The notes under the pieces were generated by a model. That model saw only the letters and a program-made list of their open reading frames with translations. It was not told the DNA's origin and did not search any database. Below, one piece after another: positions 40,816 to 50,205 of a DNA stretch of 64,000 nucleotides (position 1 is its first letter; each line of letters opens with the position of its first letter). The stretch lies in assembly GCF_047549485.1 (NCBI RefSeq), contig NZ_CP180191.1:806001-870000 (forward strand). The letters are read 5' to 3'. The DNA is from Piscinibacterium candidicorallinum. Its GTDB lineage: Bacteria > Pseudomonadota > Gammaproteobacteria > Burkholderiales > Burkholderiaceae_C. The position numbers and the translations under genes were made by a program.

Positions 40816-42029
40816 AGCTCGGCGTGCGCCTACCCAGCTTCTCCGGCTTCGGCCGGCAGGACGCGCTGCTGCCCTCACTGCCCACGCGCACTGAAATGGC
40901 CAGCGTGGACCGTGTGCTCCTCACGACCATCGGCCTGCTGCTGGCCCTGGGTGCGGTGATGGTCTATTCCGCCTCAGTGGCGCTGCCCGATGCGCCGCGG
41001 TTCTCGAACTACTCGCCCACGCATTTTCTGTTCCGCCATGTGGTGTTCATCACCATTGCGCTGTGCGCAGCCATGGTGATCTTTCAGTTGCCCATGAAGT
41101 TCTGGCAGCGCTGGGCGCCCATCCTGTTCCTGGGCGGGCTAGCGCTGATGGTGCTCGTATTGGTGCCAGGCATCGGCAAGGGGGTGAACGGCGCGCACCG
41201 CTGGATTCCGCTGTACGTGATCAACCTGCAGCCTTCCGAACTGATGAAGCTCTTTGTCATCCTCTACGGCGCGGACTATGCGGTGCGCAAGCAGGCCGTG
41301 CTGCAGCAGTTCAAGCAGGGGCTGCTGCCCATCGTCGTGGTGCTGGGCGTGGTCGGCGGCTTGCTGCTGCTGCAGCCTGACCTGGGTGCCCTGATCGTGA
41401 TCTCCGGAATTGCGGTCGGCATCCTGTTCCTGGGCGGCATGAGCCTGCGGATTTTCCTCGGCTCGGTCGCGGCGCTGACCACGGTGTTCGTTGCGGTGAT
41501 CATGCTGTCGCCTTGGCGGCGTGACCGGATCTTTGCCTACCTCAACCCCTGGGACGAGCAGAACGCACTGAACCGTGCCTATCAGCTCACCCATTCGCTG
41601 ATTGCCTTCGGGCGCGGCGAAATCTTCGGCGTGGGCCTGGGCGCCAGCGTGGAGAAGCTGCACTACCTGCCGGAGGCGCACACCGACTTCATCATGGCCA
41701 TCATCGGCGAGGAGCTCGGATTCATCGGCGTGTTCTTCGTCGTCGCCTGCTTCTACATCATCGTGCGCAAGGCTTTCGAGATCGGCCGCCAGGCTATCAA
41801 GCTGGATCGTGTGTTTGCCGGGCTGGTGGCGCAGGGCATCGGCATCTGGATCGGCATTCAGGCCTTCATCAACATCGGCGTCGCCAGCGGTCTGCTGCCT
41901 ACCAAGGGCCTGACCCTGCCCTTCATCAGCTACGGCGGAAGCGCCATGCTGATGAGCTGCGTGGCGATGGCTGTGCTGGCCCGCGTGGATTACGAAAGCC
42001 GCCAGATGATGCGGGGGAAGACGCTGTGA
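40812..42029 (+). CDS. ftsW: Septal peptidoglycan glycosyltransferase FtsW
   Basis: A 405-residue SEDS-family inner-membrane protein with about ten spans. Motifs are VYSASVALP in the first span region, VPGIGKGVNGAHRWIPLYVINLQPSELMKL, the DLGALIVI region, HSLIAFGRGEIFGVGLGASVEKLHYLPEAHTDFIMAIIGEELGF (catalytic loop) and GLTLPFISYGGSAML. It polymerises lipid II at the septum with FtsI. Overlaps murG by 4 bp (GTGA). Confidence 0.97.
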   Translation: MKLGVRLPSFSGFGRQDALLPSLPTRTEMASVDRVLLTTIGLLLALGAVMVYSASVALPDAPRFSNYSPTHFLFRHVVFITIALCAAMVIFQLPMKFWQRWAPILFLGGLALMVLVLVPGIGKGVNGAHRWIPLYVINLQPSELMKLFVILYGADYAVRKQAVLQQFKQGLLPIVVVLGVVGGLLLLQPDLGALIVISGIAVGILFLGGMSLRIFLGSVAALTTVFVAVIMLSPWRRDRIFAYLNPWDEQNALNRAYQLTHSLIAFGRGEIFGVGLGASVEKLHYLPEAHTDFIMAIIGEELGFIGVFFVVACFYIIVRKAFEIGRQAIKLDRVFAGLVAQGIGIWIGIQAFINIGVASGLLPTKGLTLPFISYGGSAMLMSCVAMAVLARVDYESRQMMRGKTL

Positions 42030-43111
42030 TCATGCCGGCGAACAAGCACCTCATCGTCATGGCCGCAGGAACGGGCGGGCACATCATGCCCGGCCTGGCC
42101 GTGGCGCGCGAGATGCAGCAGCGCGGCTGGACCGTGAGCTGGCTGGGTACGACTCACGGCATGGAGAACCGTCTTGTGCCACCTAGCGGCCTGGCCATGG
42201 ACACGATCACGTTCTCCGGCCTGCGGGGCAAGGGTGTGCTTCACACGCTCACAGGCGGCGTGCGGTTGCTCGGGGCGTTCTGGTCCTGCTTGCGCATCAT
42301 GCTCAAGCGCAAACCGCAGGCCGTGCTGGGCATGGGCGGCTACGTCTGCTTTCCCGGCGGCATGATGGCCGCGCTACTTGGCAAGCCGCTGGTCCTGATG
42401 AACGCCGATGCGGCATTGCTGCTGTCGAACAAGGCGCTGCTCCCCGTGGCGGACCGTGTCACCTTCGGGTTTTCAGGCGGCCCAGCCGACTCGACAAAGG
42501 GCGCAGTCGTGACAGGCAACCCGGTTCGGAGAGAGATTGCCGAGCTTCGCGAACCTGCCGAGCGCTTTGCGACTCGCAACGGCCCGCTGCGCCTGCTGGT
42601 TGTAGGCGGCAGTCTGGGCGCCAAGATGCTCAACGAAACCCTGGTGCAGGCACTCAAGCTGATCCCTGAGTCTGAACGACCCATCGTCACCCACCAGACT
42701 GGGACGAGCCACGAGGGTAGTGTGCGCGCGGACTACGAGGCTGCCGGGGTGCGAGCGGAGGTTCGCGCCTTCATCGACGACATGGCGGCCGAGCTGGCGC
42801 GCTGCGATCTGGTGGTCTGCCGCGCTGGTGCGGTCACCATCTCGGAGCTCTGCGCCGCAGGCGTTGCGAGCGTGCTTGTGCCTCTGGTGGTCAGCACGAC
42901 CAGCCATCAAAAGAACAACGCAGAGTGGATGGCCAGGCACGGCGCGGCCATTCACTTGCCGCAGTCAGACCTGAATGCGGAGTCGCTTGCTCGGCTGGTT
43001 GGTAGTCTGGACCGTGCAAAGCTGCTTGCGATTGCCGAGCAGGCCCGCAAGCTGGCACAGCCAAATGCTGCAGCGCGGGTGGCTGATGAGATTGAAGGGC
43101 TGGTGCGATGA
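42026..43111 (+). CDS. murG: Undecaprenyl-PP-MurNAc-pentapeptide N-acetylglucosaminyltransferase
   Basis: A 361-residue GT-B enzyme at the cytosolic membrane face that adds GlcNAc to lipid I. The N-terminal MAAGTGGHIMPGLAVAREM and VLGMGGYVCFPG motifs and the second-domain LLVVGGSLGAKMLNE and CRAGAVTISELCAAG are as expected. The stretch that is HEQN.xxGxxNR in E. coli-type MurG reads NADAALLLSNK here, which I believe is shared by related Burkholderiales enzymes. GTG start at 42026 in a GTGA overlap, or ATG at 42032. Confidence 0.94.
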   Translation: MIMPANKHLIVMAAGTGGHIMPGLAVAREMQQRGWTVSWLGTTHGMENRLVPPSGLAMDTITFSGLRGKGVLHTLTGGVRLLGAFWSCLRIMLKRKPQAVLGMGGYVCFPGGMMAALLGKPLVLMNADAALLLSNKALLPVADRVTFGFSGGPADSTKGAVVTGNPVRREIAELREPAERFATRNGPLRLLVVGGSLGAKMLNETLVQALKLIPESERPIVTHQTGTSHEGSVRADYEAAGVRAEVRAFIDDMAAELARCDLVVCRAGAVTISELCAAGVASVLVPLVVSTTSHQKNNAEWMARHGAAIHLPQSDLNAESLARLVGSLDRAKLLAIAEQARKLAQPNAAARVADEIEGLVR

Positions 43112-44496
43112 AGCACGCGATCAAGCACATTCACTTCGTGGGGGTAGGCGGGTCCGGCATGAGTGGCATCGCCGAAGTGCTTCGCAACCTTGGCTACGCC
43201 GTGTCGGGCTCCGACCTGAGTGACAGTTCAACCACTCGGCGACTCGCCGAACTCGGCATCCGAATTGACATCGGTCATGACGCATCAAACGTCAAGGATG
43301 CTGATGCCGTGGTCGTTTCGACCGCTGTGGGCAACAGCAACCCGGAAGTGCAGGCGGCCCGTGCTGCCAAGGTGCCGGTGGTACCGCGCGCCGTGATGCT
43401 TGCCGAATTGATGCGTCTGAAGCGCGGTATTGCCATCGCGGGCACGCATGGAAAGACCACAACCACGTCACTGATGGCGAGTGTGCTGGCCGAAGGCGGA
43501 CTGGATCCGACCTTTGTGATCGGCGGGCGACTCAACAGCGCCGGTGCCAATGCGAAGCTGGGCAGCGGCGACTACATCGTGGTTGAGGCCGACGAGAGCG
43601 ACGCGAGCTTTCTCAATCTGCTGCCCATGATCGCGGTGATCACCAACATCGATGCGGACCACATGGACACCTACGGCCATGATTTTGCGCGCTTGAAGCA
43701 GGCCTTTGTGGACTTCACGCATCGTCTGCCGTTCTACGGGACCGCGGTGCTCTGTGCGGACGATCCGCACGTGCGATCCATCATGCCGCTGGTCAGCAAG
43801 CCGATCACGACCTACGGGTTTTCCGAAGAGGCCGAAGTGCGTGCAGTGGATGCACGAGCGGTAGGCACGCAGATGCACTTCACGGCGCTGCGCCCGGGCA
43901 TGCCGCCATTGATGGTTGAACTCAACCAGCCGGGAATGCACAACGTACTCAATTCGCTCTCGGTGATTGCGGTGGCCTCGGAACTGGGTGTGGATGACAG
44001 CGCGATTCAGCGCGGGTTGTCTGGCTTCCGTGGTGTGGGTCGGCGCTTCACGCGTTATGGAGAGCTCAAGGCGCCGTCCGGCGCGCAGTTCGCGCTGGTG
44101 GACGACTATGGTCATCACCCGGTCGAGATGGCCGCCACGCTCGCAGCTGCGCGCGGGGCATACCCCGGTCGACGCCTTGTTCTGGCGTTTCAGCCGCACC
44201 GCTACAGCCGCACGCGCGACTGTTTCGAGGACTTTGTGAAGGTGATGGGGCAGGCCGACGCGCTGCTGCTTGCCGAGGTCTATGCAGCCGGCGAGACGCC
44301 GATCGTGGCCGCTGATGGCCGTGCGCTTGCCCGCGCGCTGCGGGTGGCCGGTCAGATCGAGCCGGTGTTTGTGGAAGAGATCTCGAGCATGCCGCAGCGC
44401 ATCCTGGACACGGTGCAAGACGGCGATGTGGTCCTTGCGATGGGTGCAGGATCGATTGGCAACGTGCCGGCCAAGTTGATGGAGTTGACCAAATGA
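43108..44496 (+). CDS. murC: UDP-MurNAc:L-alanine ligase
   Basis: A 462-residue Mur ligase adding the first stem residue. Motifs are IHFVGVGGSGMSGIAEVLRNLGYAVSGSDL, IAGTHGKTTTTSLMA (ATP site, about residue 111), VEADESDASFLNL, TNIDADHMDTYGHDF and DDYGHHPVEMAATL. ATGA overlaps with murG upstream and ddlB downstream. Confidence 0.97.
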   Translation: MKHAIKHIHFVGVGGSGMSGIAEVLRNLGYAVSGSDLSDSSTTRRLAELGIRIDIGHDASNVKDADAVVVSTAVGNSNPEVQAARAAKVPVVPRAVMLAELMRLKRGIAIAGTHGKTTTTSLMASVLAEGGLDPTFVIGGRLNSAGANAKLGSGDYIVVEADESDASFLNLLPMIAVITNIDADHMDTYGHDFARLKQAFVDFTHRLPFYGTAVLCADDPHVRSIMPLVSKPITTYGFSEEAEVRAVDARAVGTQMHFTALRPGMPPLMVELNQPGMHNVLNSLSVIAVASELGVDDSAIQRGLSGFRGVGRRFTRYGELKAPSGAQFALVDDYGHHPVEMAATLAAARGAYPGRRLVLAFQPHRYSRTRDCFEDFVKVMGQADALLLAEVYAAGETPIVAADGRALARALRVAGQIEPVFVEEISSMPQRILDTVQDGDVVLAMGAGSIGNVPAKLMELTK

Positions 44497-45428
44497 ACCT
44501 CGGTCGCGTCGGTGTGCTGTATGGCGGCCGCTCCCATGAGCGCGAAGTCTCGATCATGTCGGGTACCGGCGTGCACAAGGCGCTGCTCGCCAAGGGCGTG
44601 GACGCCCACCTGTTTGACACGGGAGAACGTAGCCTCGCCGAGCTGGCGGCTGCCGGATTCGATCGCGTGTTCATTGCCTTGCACGGGCGTTTTGGCGAGG
44701 ATGGATCGCTGCAAGGCGCGTTGGAGTTGCTTGGCATTCCGTACACGGGCAGCGGTGTGATGGCCAGCGCGATCGCCATGGACAAGATCATGACCAAGCG
44801 GATCTGGGCCAACCATGGCCTGCCAACGCCGCGCTTCGAAGTCCTCACCGACGGCAGCGAGCTGCGTACGGTGCCCGATCGGATTGGTCTGCCGCTCATG
44901 CTCAAGGCGCCGCACGAGGGCTCGACGATCGGCATCACCAAGGTCGTGGGCTACTCGGACATGACGCAGGGCTTCGCCGCCTGCCGCAAGTATGACGAGG
45001 AGATCCTCGCCGAGGAGTTCGTCAGTGGTCGCGAGCTGACTGTTGCCGTGCTCGGGCGTGGCCAGCAGGCTCGGGCGCTGCCCATCGTGGAGATCCGCGC
45101 GCCGGACGGCAACTACGACTTCGAGCACAAGTACTACAGCGACGATACGAAGTATCTGTGTCCCGCACCCATCGATGCAGCGCTGGCCGGCCGCATCCAG
45201 AACATTGCTGTGCGTGCGTTCAACGCCATCGGATGTGAAGGTTGGGCGCGAGTGGATGTGATGCTGCGTGCATCAGACGACGAGCCCTTCCTGCTTGAGG
45301 TCAATACATCACCAGGTATGACAGGGCATTCGCTGGTACCCATGGCAGCCCGCACCGCGGGAATGAGTTACGAGGACCTGTGTGTCCTTCTCGTGTCTGA
45401 GGCACGCCTGAAAACGGCGAGTCATTGA
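44493..45428 (+). CDS. ddlB: D-alanine--D-alanine ligase B
   Basis: A 311-residue ATP-grasp enzyme that makes D-Ala-D-Ala for MurF. Motifs are VGVLYGGRSHEREVSIMSG, VFIALHGRFGEDGSLQGALELLGIPYTGSG, AMDKIMTKRIW and the C-terminal INTSPGMTGHSLVP-like block, here LEVNTSPGMTGHSLVPMA. Length is typical of the DdlB type within dcw clusters. Overlaps murC by 4 bp; ftsQ follows after 6 bp. Confidence 0.97.
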   Translation: MNLGRVGVLYGGRSHEREVSIMSGTGVHKALLAKGVDAHLFDTGERSLAELAAAGFDRVFIALHGRFGEDGSLQGALELLGIPYTGSGVMASAIAMDKIMTKRIWANHGLPTPRFEVLTDGSELRTVPDRIGLPLMLKAPHEGSTIGITKVVGYSDMTQGFAACRKYDEEILAEEFVSGRELTVAVLGRGQQARALPIVEIRAPDGNYDFEHKYYSDDTKYLCPAPIDAALAGRIQNIAVRAFNAIGCEGWARVDVMLRASDDEPFLLEVNTSPGMTGHSLVPMAARTAGMSYEDLCVLLVSEARLKTASH

Positions 45429-45434
45429 GAACGC

Positions 45435-46199
45435 ATGTGGAACAACGCCAACGCACTGAACAAGCTCGCGGCGGTACTGATTACCGTGGCCACGCTCGCC
45501 CTTGCATGGGCGGGTGTCCAGTGGCTGGCGCGCCATCCGTGGTTTGCGATCAAGACGGTCCGCATCGTCGGCGACACAGCGCGTGTCAACGAGATCACGT
45601 TGCGGACCTCGCTCGTGAAGCGGATGCGCGGAACCTTCTTCACGACGAATCTTGCCGAGATCAAGCGCTCGGCCGAGGGTTTGCCCTGGGTGCGGCGCGC
45701 GCAAGTGAGCAGGCACTGGCCCAATGCCATCGTGATCCGACTGGAAGCACACCAGCCGCTGGCGCGCTTGAACGAGGCCCAACTGGTCAACACCCTGGGC
45801 GAAGCCTTCACCGTGAATCTGGGCGAAGTGGAAATGCTGGCCAAGCTGCCGGAGTTTGTGGGACCCGAGGGAACGAGCGCACAGATGAGCGAACGGTATC
45901 GCGTGCTCAGACACCATCTCGAACCGCTGGGCCTGCAGCCAGTGCGCGTGCTGCTGTCCGATCGACTGTCGTGGACCGTGGGTCTGCAACAGGGCACGGT
46001 GCTGGAGCTGGGGCGAGACATCGGCGCACAGCCCGTCGAGGAGAGGCTCATTCGATTTGCCCAGTACTGGGATGCGTCCATCCGCAAGCTCGGCGTGCCG
46101 CAGCGTGTGGATCTGCGCTACCGGGACGGCTTTGCCTTCTACTCACCCGGCTTGCGCGTAAAGGCCGGGCCGCAACCCAGCGCAGTGCGCACGCAATGA
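45435..46199 (+). CDS. ftsQ: Cell division protein FtsQ
   Basis: A 254-residue bitopic inner-membrane protein. One span near residues 12-30, then a POTRA domain (WFAIKTVRIVGDTARVNEITLRTSL) and the FtsQ beta domain (VRRAQVSRHWPNAIVIRLEAHQPLARLN). It forms the FtsQLB complex with FtsL, encoded upstream. Position between ddlB and ftsA supports the call. Confidence 0.95.
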   Translation: MWNNANALNKLAAVLITVATLALAWAGVQWLARHPWFAIKTVRIVGDTARVNEITLRTSLVKRMRGTFFTTNLAEIKRSAEGLPWVRRAQVSRHWPNAIVIRLEAHQPLARLNEAQLVNTLGEAFTVNLGEVEMLAKLPEFVGPEGTSAQMSERYRVLRHHLEPLGLQPVRVLLSDRLSWTVGLQQGTVLELGRDIGAQPVEERLIRFAQYWDASIRKLGVPQRVDLRYRDGFAFYSPGLRVKAGPQPSAVRTQ

Positions 46200-46233
46200 C
46201 GACTCACCGAATCAGAGAGAACGGAATCACGGC

Positions 46234-47463
46234 ATGAACGGTGAAAAGAACCTGTTGGTCGCGCTGGACATCGGCACATCGAAGATCGTGGCGATGGTGT
46301 CTGAGCTTGGCAGCGATGGCCGCATGCAGGTGGTCGGTATCGGCCAGCACCCCAGCAATGGGCTGCGCAAGGGCGTGGTGGTGAATATCGAAGCCACCGT
46401 GCAGTCGATCCAGCGTGCGCTGTCGGAGGCCGAGTTGATGGCCGGCTGCAAGATCACGCAGGTCTACACCGGGATTGCCGGCAGTCACATTCGAAGTGTG
46501 AACTCGCATGGCATGGTGGCGGTGAAGGACAAGGAAGTCACCGATGCGGACATCACCCGTGTGATCGAGACCGCGAAAGCGGTGCCGATCACCAATGATC
46601 TGCAGATCCTGCACGTCATTCCGCAGGAGTTCATCGTCGATGGTCAGGACGATGTGCGCGCGCCGCTTGGCATGGCGGGTGTCCGCCTGGAAGTGCGTGT
46701 GCATATCGTCACGGGAAGCGTCAGTGCGGTGCAGAACATCGTGAAGTGCGTGCGCCGTTGCGGTCTCGAAGTACAGGACATCGTGCTGCAGCCGCTGGCG
46801 TCCGCACGCTCGGTCCTGACGCGCGATGAGAAGGAGCTTGGTGTCGTGCTGGTCGACATCGGCGGCGGTACGACCGATATCGCCATCTTCGCGGGAGGCG
46901 CCATTCGCCATACGGCAGTGATTCCGATTGCGGGCGATCAGGTCACCAATGACATTGCCATGGCCTTGCGTACACCGTCGCCGGATGCTGAGGACATCAA
47001 GCTGCGCCATGGTGTGGCCAAGCAGGCCATGGCCTCACCCGAAGATCGCATCGAGGTGCCCGGTCTGGGTGACCGTGACCCGCGCATGCTGAGCCATCAG
47101 GCGCTCGCAGCCGTGATCGAGCCGCGCATCGAGGAACTGTTCTCGCTGGTGCATCAAGTGGTACGCGACTCCAACTACGAGAACCTGGTCAGTTCCGGCT
47201 ACGTGCTCACGGGAGGCCAAAGCCTGATGCCCGGGATGGTCGAGCTGGGTGAGGATGTCTTCATGAAGCCGGTGCGCGTGGGTATGCCGATCTATGACGG
47301 CAACCTTGCCGATGTCGTGCGTACGCCGCGTTATGCCACCGTGATGGGTCTTCTGGACCAGGCGCGCGAGAACGCTGTCGCCGGTCGGCGTATCAGCGCC
47401 CAGACGGGCTCCTGGAAGAAGACGCTATCGCGCATGCGCGAGTGGCTTCTCAAGGCGTTTTGA
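46234..47463 (+). CDS. ftsA: Cell division protein FtsA
   Basis: A 409-residue actin-like ATPase that tethers FtsZ to the membrane. Motifs are LVALDIGTSKIVAMV (phosphate 1), VLVDIGGGTTDIAIFAGGAI (phosphate 2), VLTGGQSLMPGM and a C-terminal amphipathic helix (LSRMREWLLKAF), which is the membrane-targeting sequence. It lies 34 bp after ftsQ and 104 bp before ftsZ. Confidence 0.98.
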   Translation: MNGEKNLLVALDIGTSKIVAMVSELGSDGRMQVVGIGQHPSNGLRKGVVVNIEATVQSIQRALSEAELMAGCKITQVYTGIAGSHIRSVNSHGMVAVKDKEVTDADITRVIETAKAVPITNDLQILHVIPQEFIVDGQDDVRAPLGMAGVRLEVRVHIVTGSVSAVQNIVKCVRRCGLEVQDIVLQPLASARSVLTRDEKELGVVLVDIGGGTTDIAIFAGGAIRHTAVIPIAGDQVTNDIAMALRTPSPDAEDIKLRHGVAKQAMASPEDRIEVPGLGDRDPRMLSHQALAAVIEPRIEELFSLVHQVVRDSNYENLVSSGYVLTGGQSLMPGMVELGEDVFMKPVRVGMPIYDGNLADVVRTPRYATVMGLLDQARENAVAGRRISAQTGSWKKTLSRMREWLLKAF

Positions 47464-47567
47464 GTGAATACAAGTTTCTGCAACCGCAGGGGAGCGTCGG
47501 AAGGGTTCCATTGCGCAGTCGGATTGAAGCCTTCCGAAGCCAACCTGCACACCTAGGAGAGACGGCC

Positions 47568-48833
47568 ATGGCCATCGAAGTGATCGAAACTGAACAGCGC
47601 GGCACCATCATCAAGGTGGTGGGGGTCGGTGGTGCGGGTGGCAATGCCATCAACCACATGATCCGTACGGGTGTGCGTGGCGTGGAATTCATCGTCGCCA
47701 ACACGGACGCGCAGGCACTGAGCGCAAACGCGGCCGACACCAAGATCCAACTCGGCTCCACCGGTCTGGGCGCCGGCAACAAGCCCGATGTTGCCCGGAA
47801 CTTTGCAGACGAGGCCCGCGATCAGATCCGCGATGCGCTGGACGGCGCACACATGGTCTTCATCACGGCCGGCATGGGCAAGGGCACCGGCACCGGGGCT
47901 GCGCCCATCATCGCTCAAGTGGCCAAGGAGCTGGGTGCGTTGACCGTGGGTGTTGTCACCAAGCCCTTCAGCTATGAAGGCCCCAACAAGATGGACGTGG
48001 CCGTCAACGGTGCGGACGATCTGGCACAGCACGTGGACTCGCTGATCGTGATCCTCAACGAGAAGCTCGAAGAGGTCTATCCGGACGCGACCATGAAGCA
48101 GTGGTACGGATTCGCAGACGAGGTGCTCAACAAGGCCGTGGCCGGGATTGCCGAGATCATCAATGTGCCGGGTCACCAGAACGTCGACTTCAACGACGTC
48201 CGCACGATCATGAGCGACAACCGCGGCAAGGCCATGATGGGCACGGCCACGGCCCGCGGCACCACCCGCGCCAAGGATGCCGCCGAGGCAGCCGTGGCCA
48301 GCCCGCTGCTTGAAGGGATCGACCTGTCCGGTGCGCGCGGCGTGCTGGTCAACATCACTGCGCACGAAGACACGCTCAAGGGCGCAGAGGTCAAGGAAAT
48401 CCTGAACACCGTGCGCAACTTCTGCGCGCCGGACGCGCTGGTTGTGCATGGCGTGGCCTACGAAGAGGGTATGGGCGAAGACCTGCGTGTGACCGTGGTG
48501 GTGACCGGGCTGGGCCGCAAGAAGATGCAGCTTGTGCCGCCGGTGCAGCAGCCGGCACTGCGCACCGGCACCTACGACGTCGCCCCGGCGATGAATCTGA
48601 CTTCGCCGCCGAGCACCGCGCAGATCCAGACGCCCCAAGCGCCGATGACCGCTGCGCCGGTCGCTGCCCAAGCTGCATCTGCGCCGGTCACTGTGCCTGA
48701 CTTCGGTAATTACGACACGCCTGCTGTGTGGCGCAACGGTCGCAGCGAAGCCCAAGCCAAGGTGAATGCCATGCAGGAAAGCGGCATGGATCGCTTCGAC
48801 ATCCCGGCGTTTTTGCGCAAGCAAGCAGACTGA
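47568..48833 (+). CDS. ftsZ: Cell division protein FtsZ
   Basis: A 421-residue tubulin-like GTPase that forms the Z ring. The GTP-binding motifs VVGVGGAGGNAINHM and GMGKGTGTGAAPIIAQVAKE are intact, as is the T7-loop region VDFNDVRTIM. A Pro/Ala-rich linker (about residues 325-395) leads to the conserved C-terminal peptide DRFDIPAFLRKQAD that binds FtsA and ZapD. The ATG at 47568 has an AGGAGA ribosome site; longer frames start inside the ftsA-ftsZ gap. A terminator-like hairpin follows 21 bp after the stop. Confidence 0.98.
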   Translation: MAIEVIETEQRGTIIKVVGVGGAGGNAINHMIRTGVRGVEFIVANTDAQALSANAADTKIQLGSTGLGAGNKPDVARNFADEARDQIRDALDGAHMVFITAGMGKGTGTGAAPIIAQVAKELGALTVGVVTKPFSYEGPNKMDVAVNGADDLAQHVDSLIVILNEKLEEVYPDATMKQWYGFADEVLNKAVAGIAEIINVPGHQNVDFNDVRTIMSDNRGKAMMGTATARGTTRAKDAAEAAVASPLLEGIDLSGARGVLVNITAHEDTLKGAEVKEILNTVRNFCAPDALVVHGVAYEEGMGEDLRVTVVVTGLGRKKMQLVPPVQQPALRTGTYDVAPAMNLTSPPSTAQIQTPQAPMTAAPVAAQAASAPVTVPDFGNYDTPAVWRNGRSEAQAKVNAMQESGMDRFDIPAFLRKQAD

Positions 48834-48854
48834 AGCGCAAGCAGCGCAAACGAA

Positions 48855-48883
48855 AAGGCCGCACCACTAGAAGGTGCGGCCTT
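48855..48883 (+). terminator. Hairpin terminator after ftsZ
   Basis: AAGGCCGCACC (48855-48865) and GGTGCGGCCTT (48873-48883) form a perfect 11-bp stem with a 7-nt loop. It is preceded by AA and followed by TTGCGG, so the T-run is short. It marks the probable end of the dcw transcript. Confidence 0.6.
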
Positions 48884-48979
48884 GCGGGGCCAAGCAAGTC
48901 CCGCGTGGGTGTCGGCGGCGGATCGAATGAGTGCCTCCCCGACGCTTTCAGCATGGTTCACGAGTCACGAAAACGCAAT

Positions 48980-49006
48980 GTGACAAAAGCATCGCGCTGA
49001 TAGAAA
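48980..49006 (+). promoter_or_regulatory. Possible lpxC promoter
   Basis: GTGACA (48980-48985) and TAGAAA (49001-49006) lie in an A+T-rich patch 54 bp upstream of lpxC. The 15-bp spacer is short, so this is only a weak candidate. The patch is the only promoter-like sequence between the ftsZ terminator and lpxC. Confidence 0.25.
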
Positions 49007-49059
49007 TGTTTTGCCAGAGTCGCGCAGGAAAATAACTGACCGGCGGGTAAACTACTGTC

Positions 49060-49989
49060 ATGTACTTGCAACGCACCATCAAGGAAGCGGTTCGCGCCAC
49101 TGGCGTCGGCCTGCACTCTGGCCGCAAGGTGCAGATGACCCTGCGCCCGGCTGCGCCAGGCACAGGCATCGTCTTCCGGCGGATTGACCTTGACGCGCCG
49201 GTGGACATTCCCGCTCGCGCCACCGGTGTGGGCGACACCATGCTCGCATCGACCCTGACTGCGGCGGGTGCCGATGGCTCGCCGGTGAAGGTGTCGACGG
49301 TCGAGCATCTGATGGCAGCGTGCGCTGGGCTGGGCATCGACAACCTCTACGTCGATCTCACCGCTGAAGAAGTGCCGATCATGGATGGTAGCGCTGCCAC
49401 ATTCATCTACCTGCTGGAATCCGCCGGCATCGATGTTCAGCAGACGCCCAAGCAGTACATCCGGGTGCTCAAGCCCGTCGAAGTGCGTGAGGCAGACAAG
49501 TTTGCGCGTTTGTCGCCGTACTTCGGTTACCGGCTGGACTTCAAGATCGCCTTCAATCACCCGGCAGTCAACGCGACGGGCCAGGAAGCCACGTTCGACT
49601 TCGGCGAAGCGTCCTTTGCGCGGGAGGTCGGCCGAGCACGCACATTCGGCTTCACCGCAGAGGTCGAAGCCTTGTACGCCAAGGGCCTGATCCGCGGCGG
49701 CAGCATGGACAACGCCATCGTGCTGGACGAATACCGCGTGCTCAATGACGGCGGTCTGCGCTTCGGCGACGAATTCGCCAAGCACAAGTTGCTAGACGCC
49801 GTGGGCGATCTCTATCTAGCGGGACATCCGCTTCTTGCGCACTACGAGGCCTTCAAGTCGGGTCACGGCCTGAACAACAAGCTGCTACGCGCCCTGTTGG
49901 CTGACGAGACAGCCTGGGAGCTGGTCAGCTTCGACGCTGCCGAAAAGGCGCCGCGCTTTGCTGCGGCGCAGGTCGCGGCCGCGTTCTAG
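49060..49989 (+). CDS. lpxC: UDP-3-O-acyl-N-acetylglucosamine deacetylase
   Basis: A 309-residue zinc enzyme for the first committed step of lipid A synthesis. Motifs are LQRTIKEAVRATGVGLHSG at the start, STVEHLMAACAGLGIDN (with the zinc His), VPIMDGSAATFIYLLESAG and HKLLDAVGDLYLAGHPLLAH (zinc His and Asp, catalytic His). Its presence after ftsZ is the usual proteobacterial order. Confidence 0.98.
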   Translation: MYLQRTIKEAVRATGVGLHSGRKVQMTLRPAAPGTGIVFRRIDLDAPVDIPARATGVGDTMLASTLTAAGADGSPVKVSTVEHLMAACAGLGIDNLYVDLTAEEVPIMDGSAATFIYLLESAGIDVQQTPKQYIRVLKPVEVREADKFARLSPYFGYRLDFKIAFNHPAVNATGQEATFDFGEASFAREVGRARTFGFTAEVEALYAKGLIRGGSMDNAIVLDEYRVLNDGGLRFGDEFAKHKLLDAVGDLYLAGHPLLAHYEAFKSGHGLNNKLLRALLADETAWELVSFDAAEKAPRFAAAQVAAAF

Positions 49990-50012
49990 CACCGCACCCA
50001 TCGGTCCGACCC

Positions 50013-50198
50013 ATGCTCTTGCTGCGGTCTCTGGCCTTGGCGGTTGCGATCGCCATCATCGTGCTGGTCGGTCTCGCGGTAATCACCGGTAATCCGCGTT
50101 ACAAGCGCTGGGCAATGCGCCTGGGGATTAGCTTCGTCGCGGTGGCGGTGATGCTCGGCCTCGGGGTGCTGCTCTCGTCCTGGCTGGCCGCGGCTTAG
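50013..50198 (+). CDS. Small hydrophobic membrane protein
   Basis: A 61-residue protein with two predicted membrane spans (about residues 4-24 and 37-59) separated by a short basic loop, NPRYKRWAMR. It begins 23 bp after lpxC on the same strand and ends 7 bp before the convergent dciA-like gene. A small membrane protein at this place is common in related genomes. Function unknown, no ribosome site of note. Confidence 0.55.
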   Translation: MLLLRSLALAVAIAIIVLVGLAVITGNPRYKRWAMRLGISFVAVAVMLGLGVLLSSWLAAA

Positions 50199-50205
50199 TG
50201 GCCGC

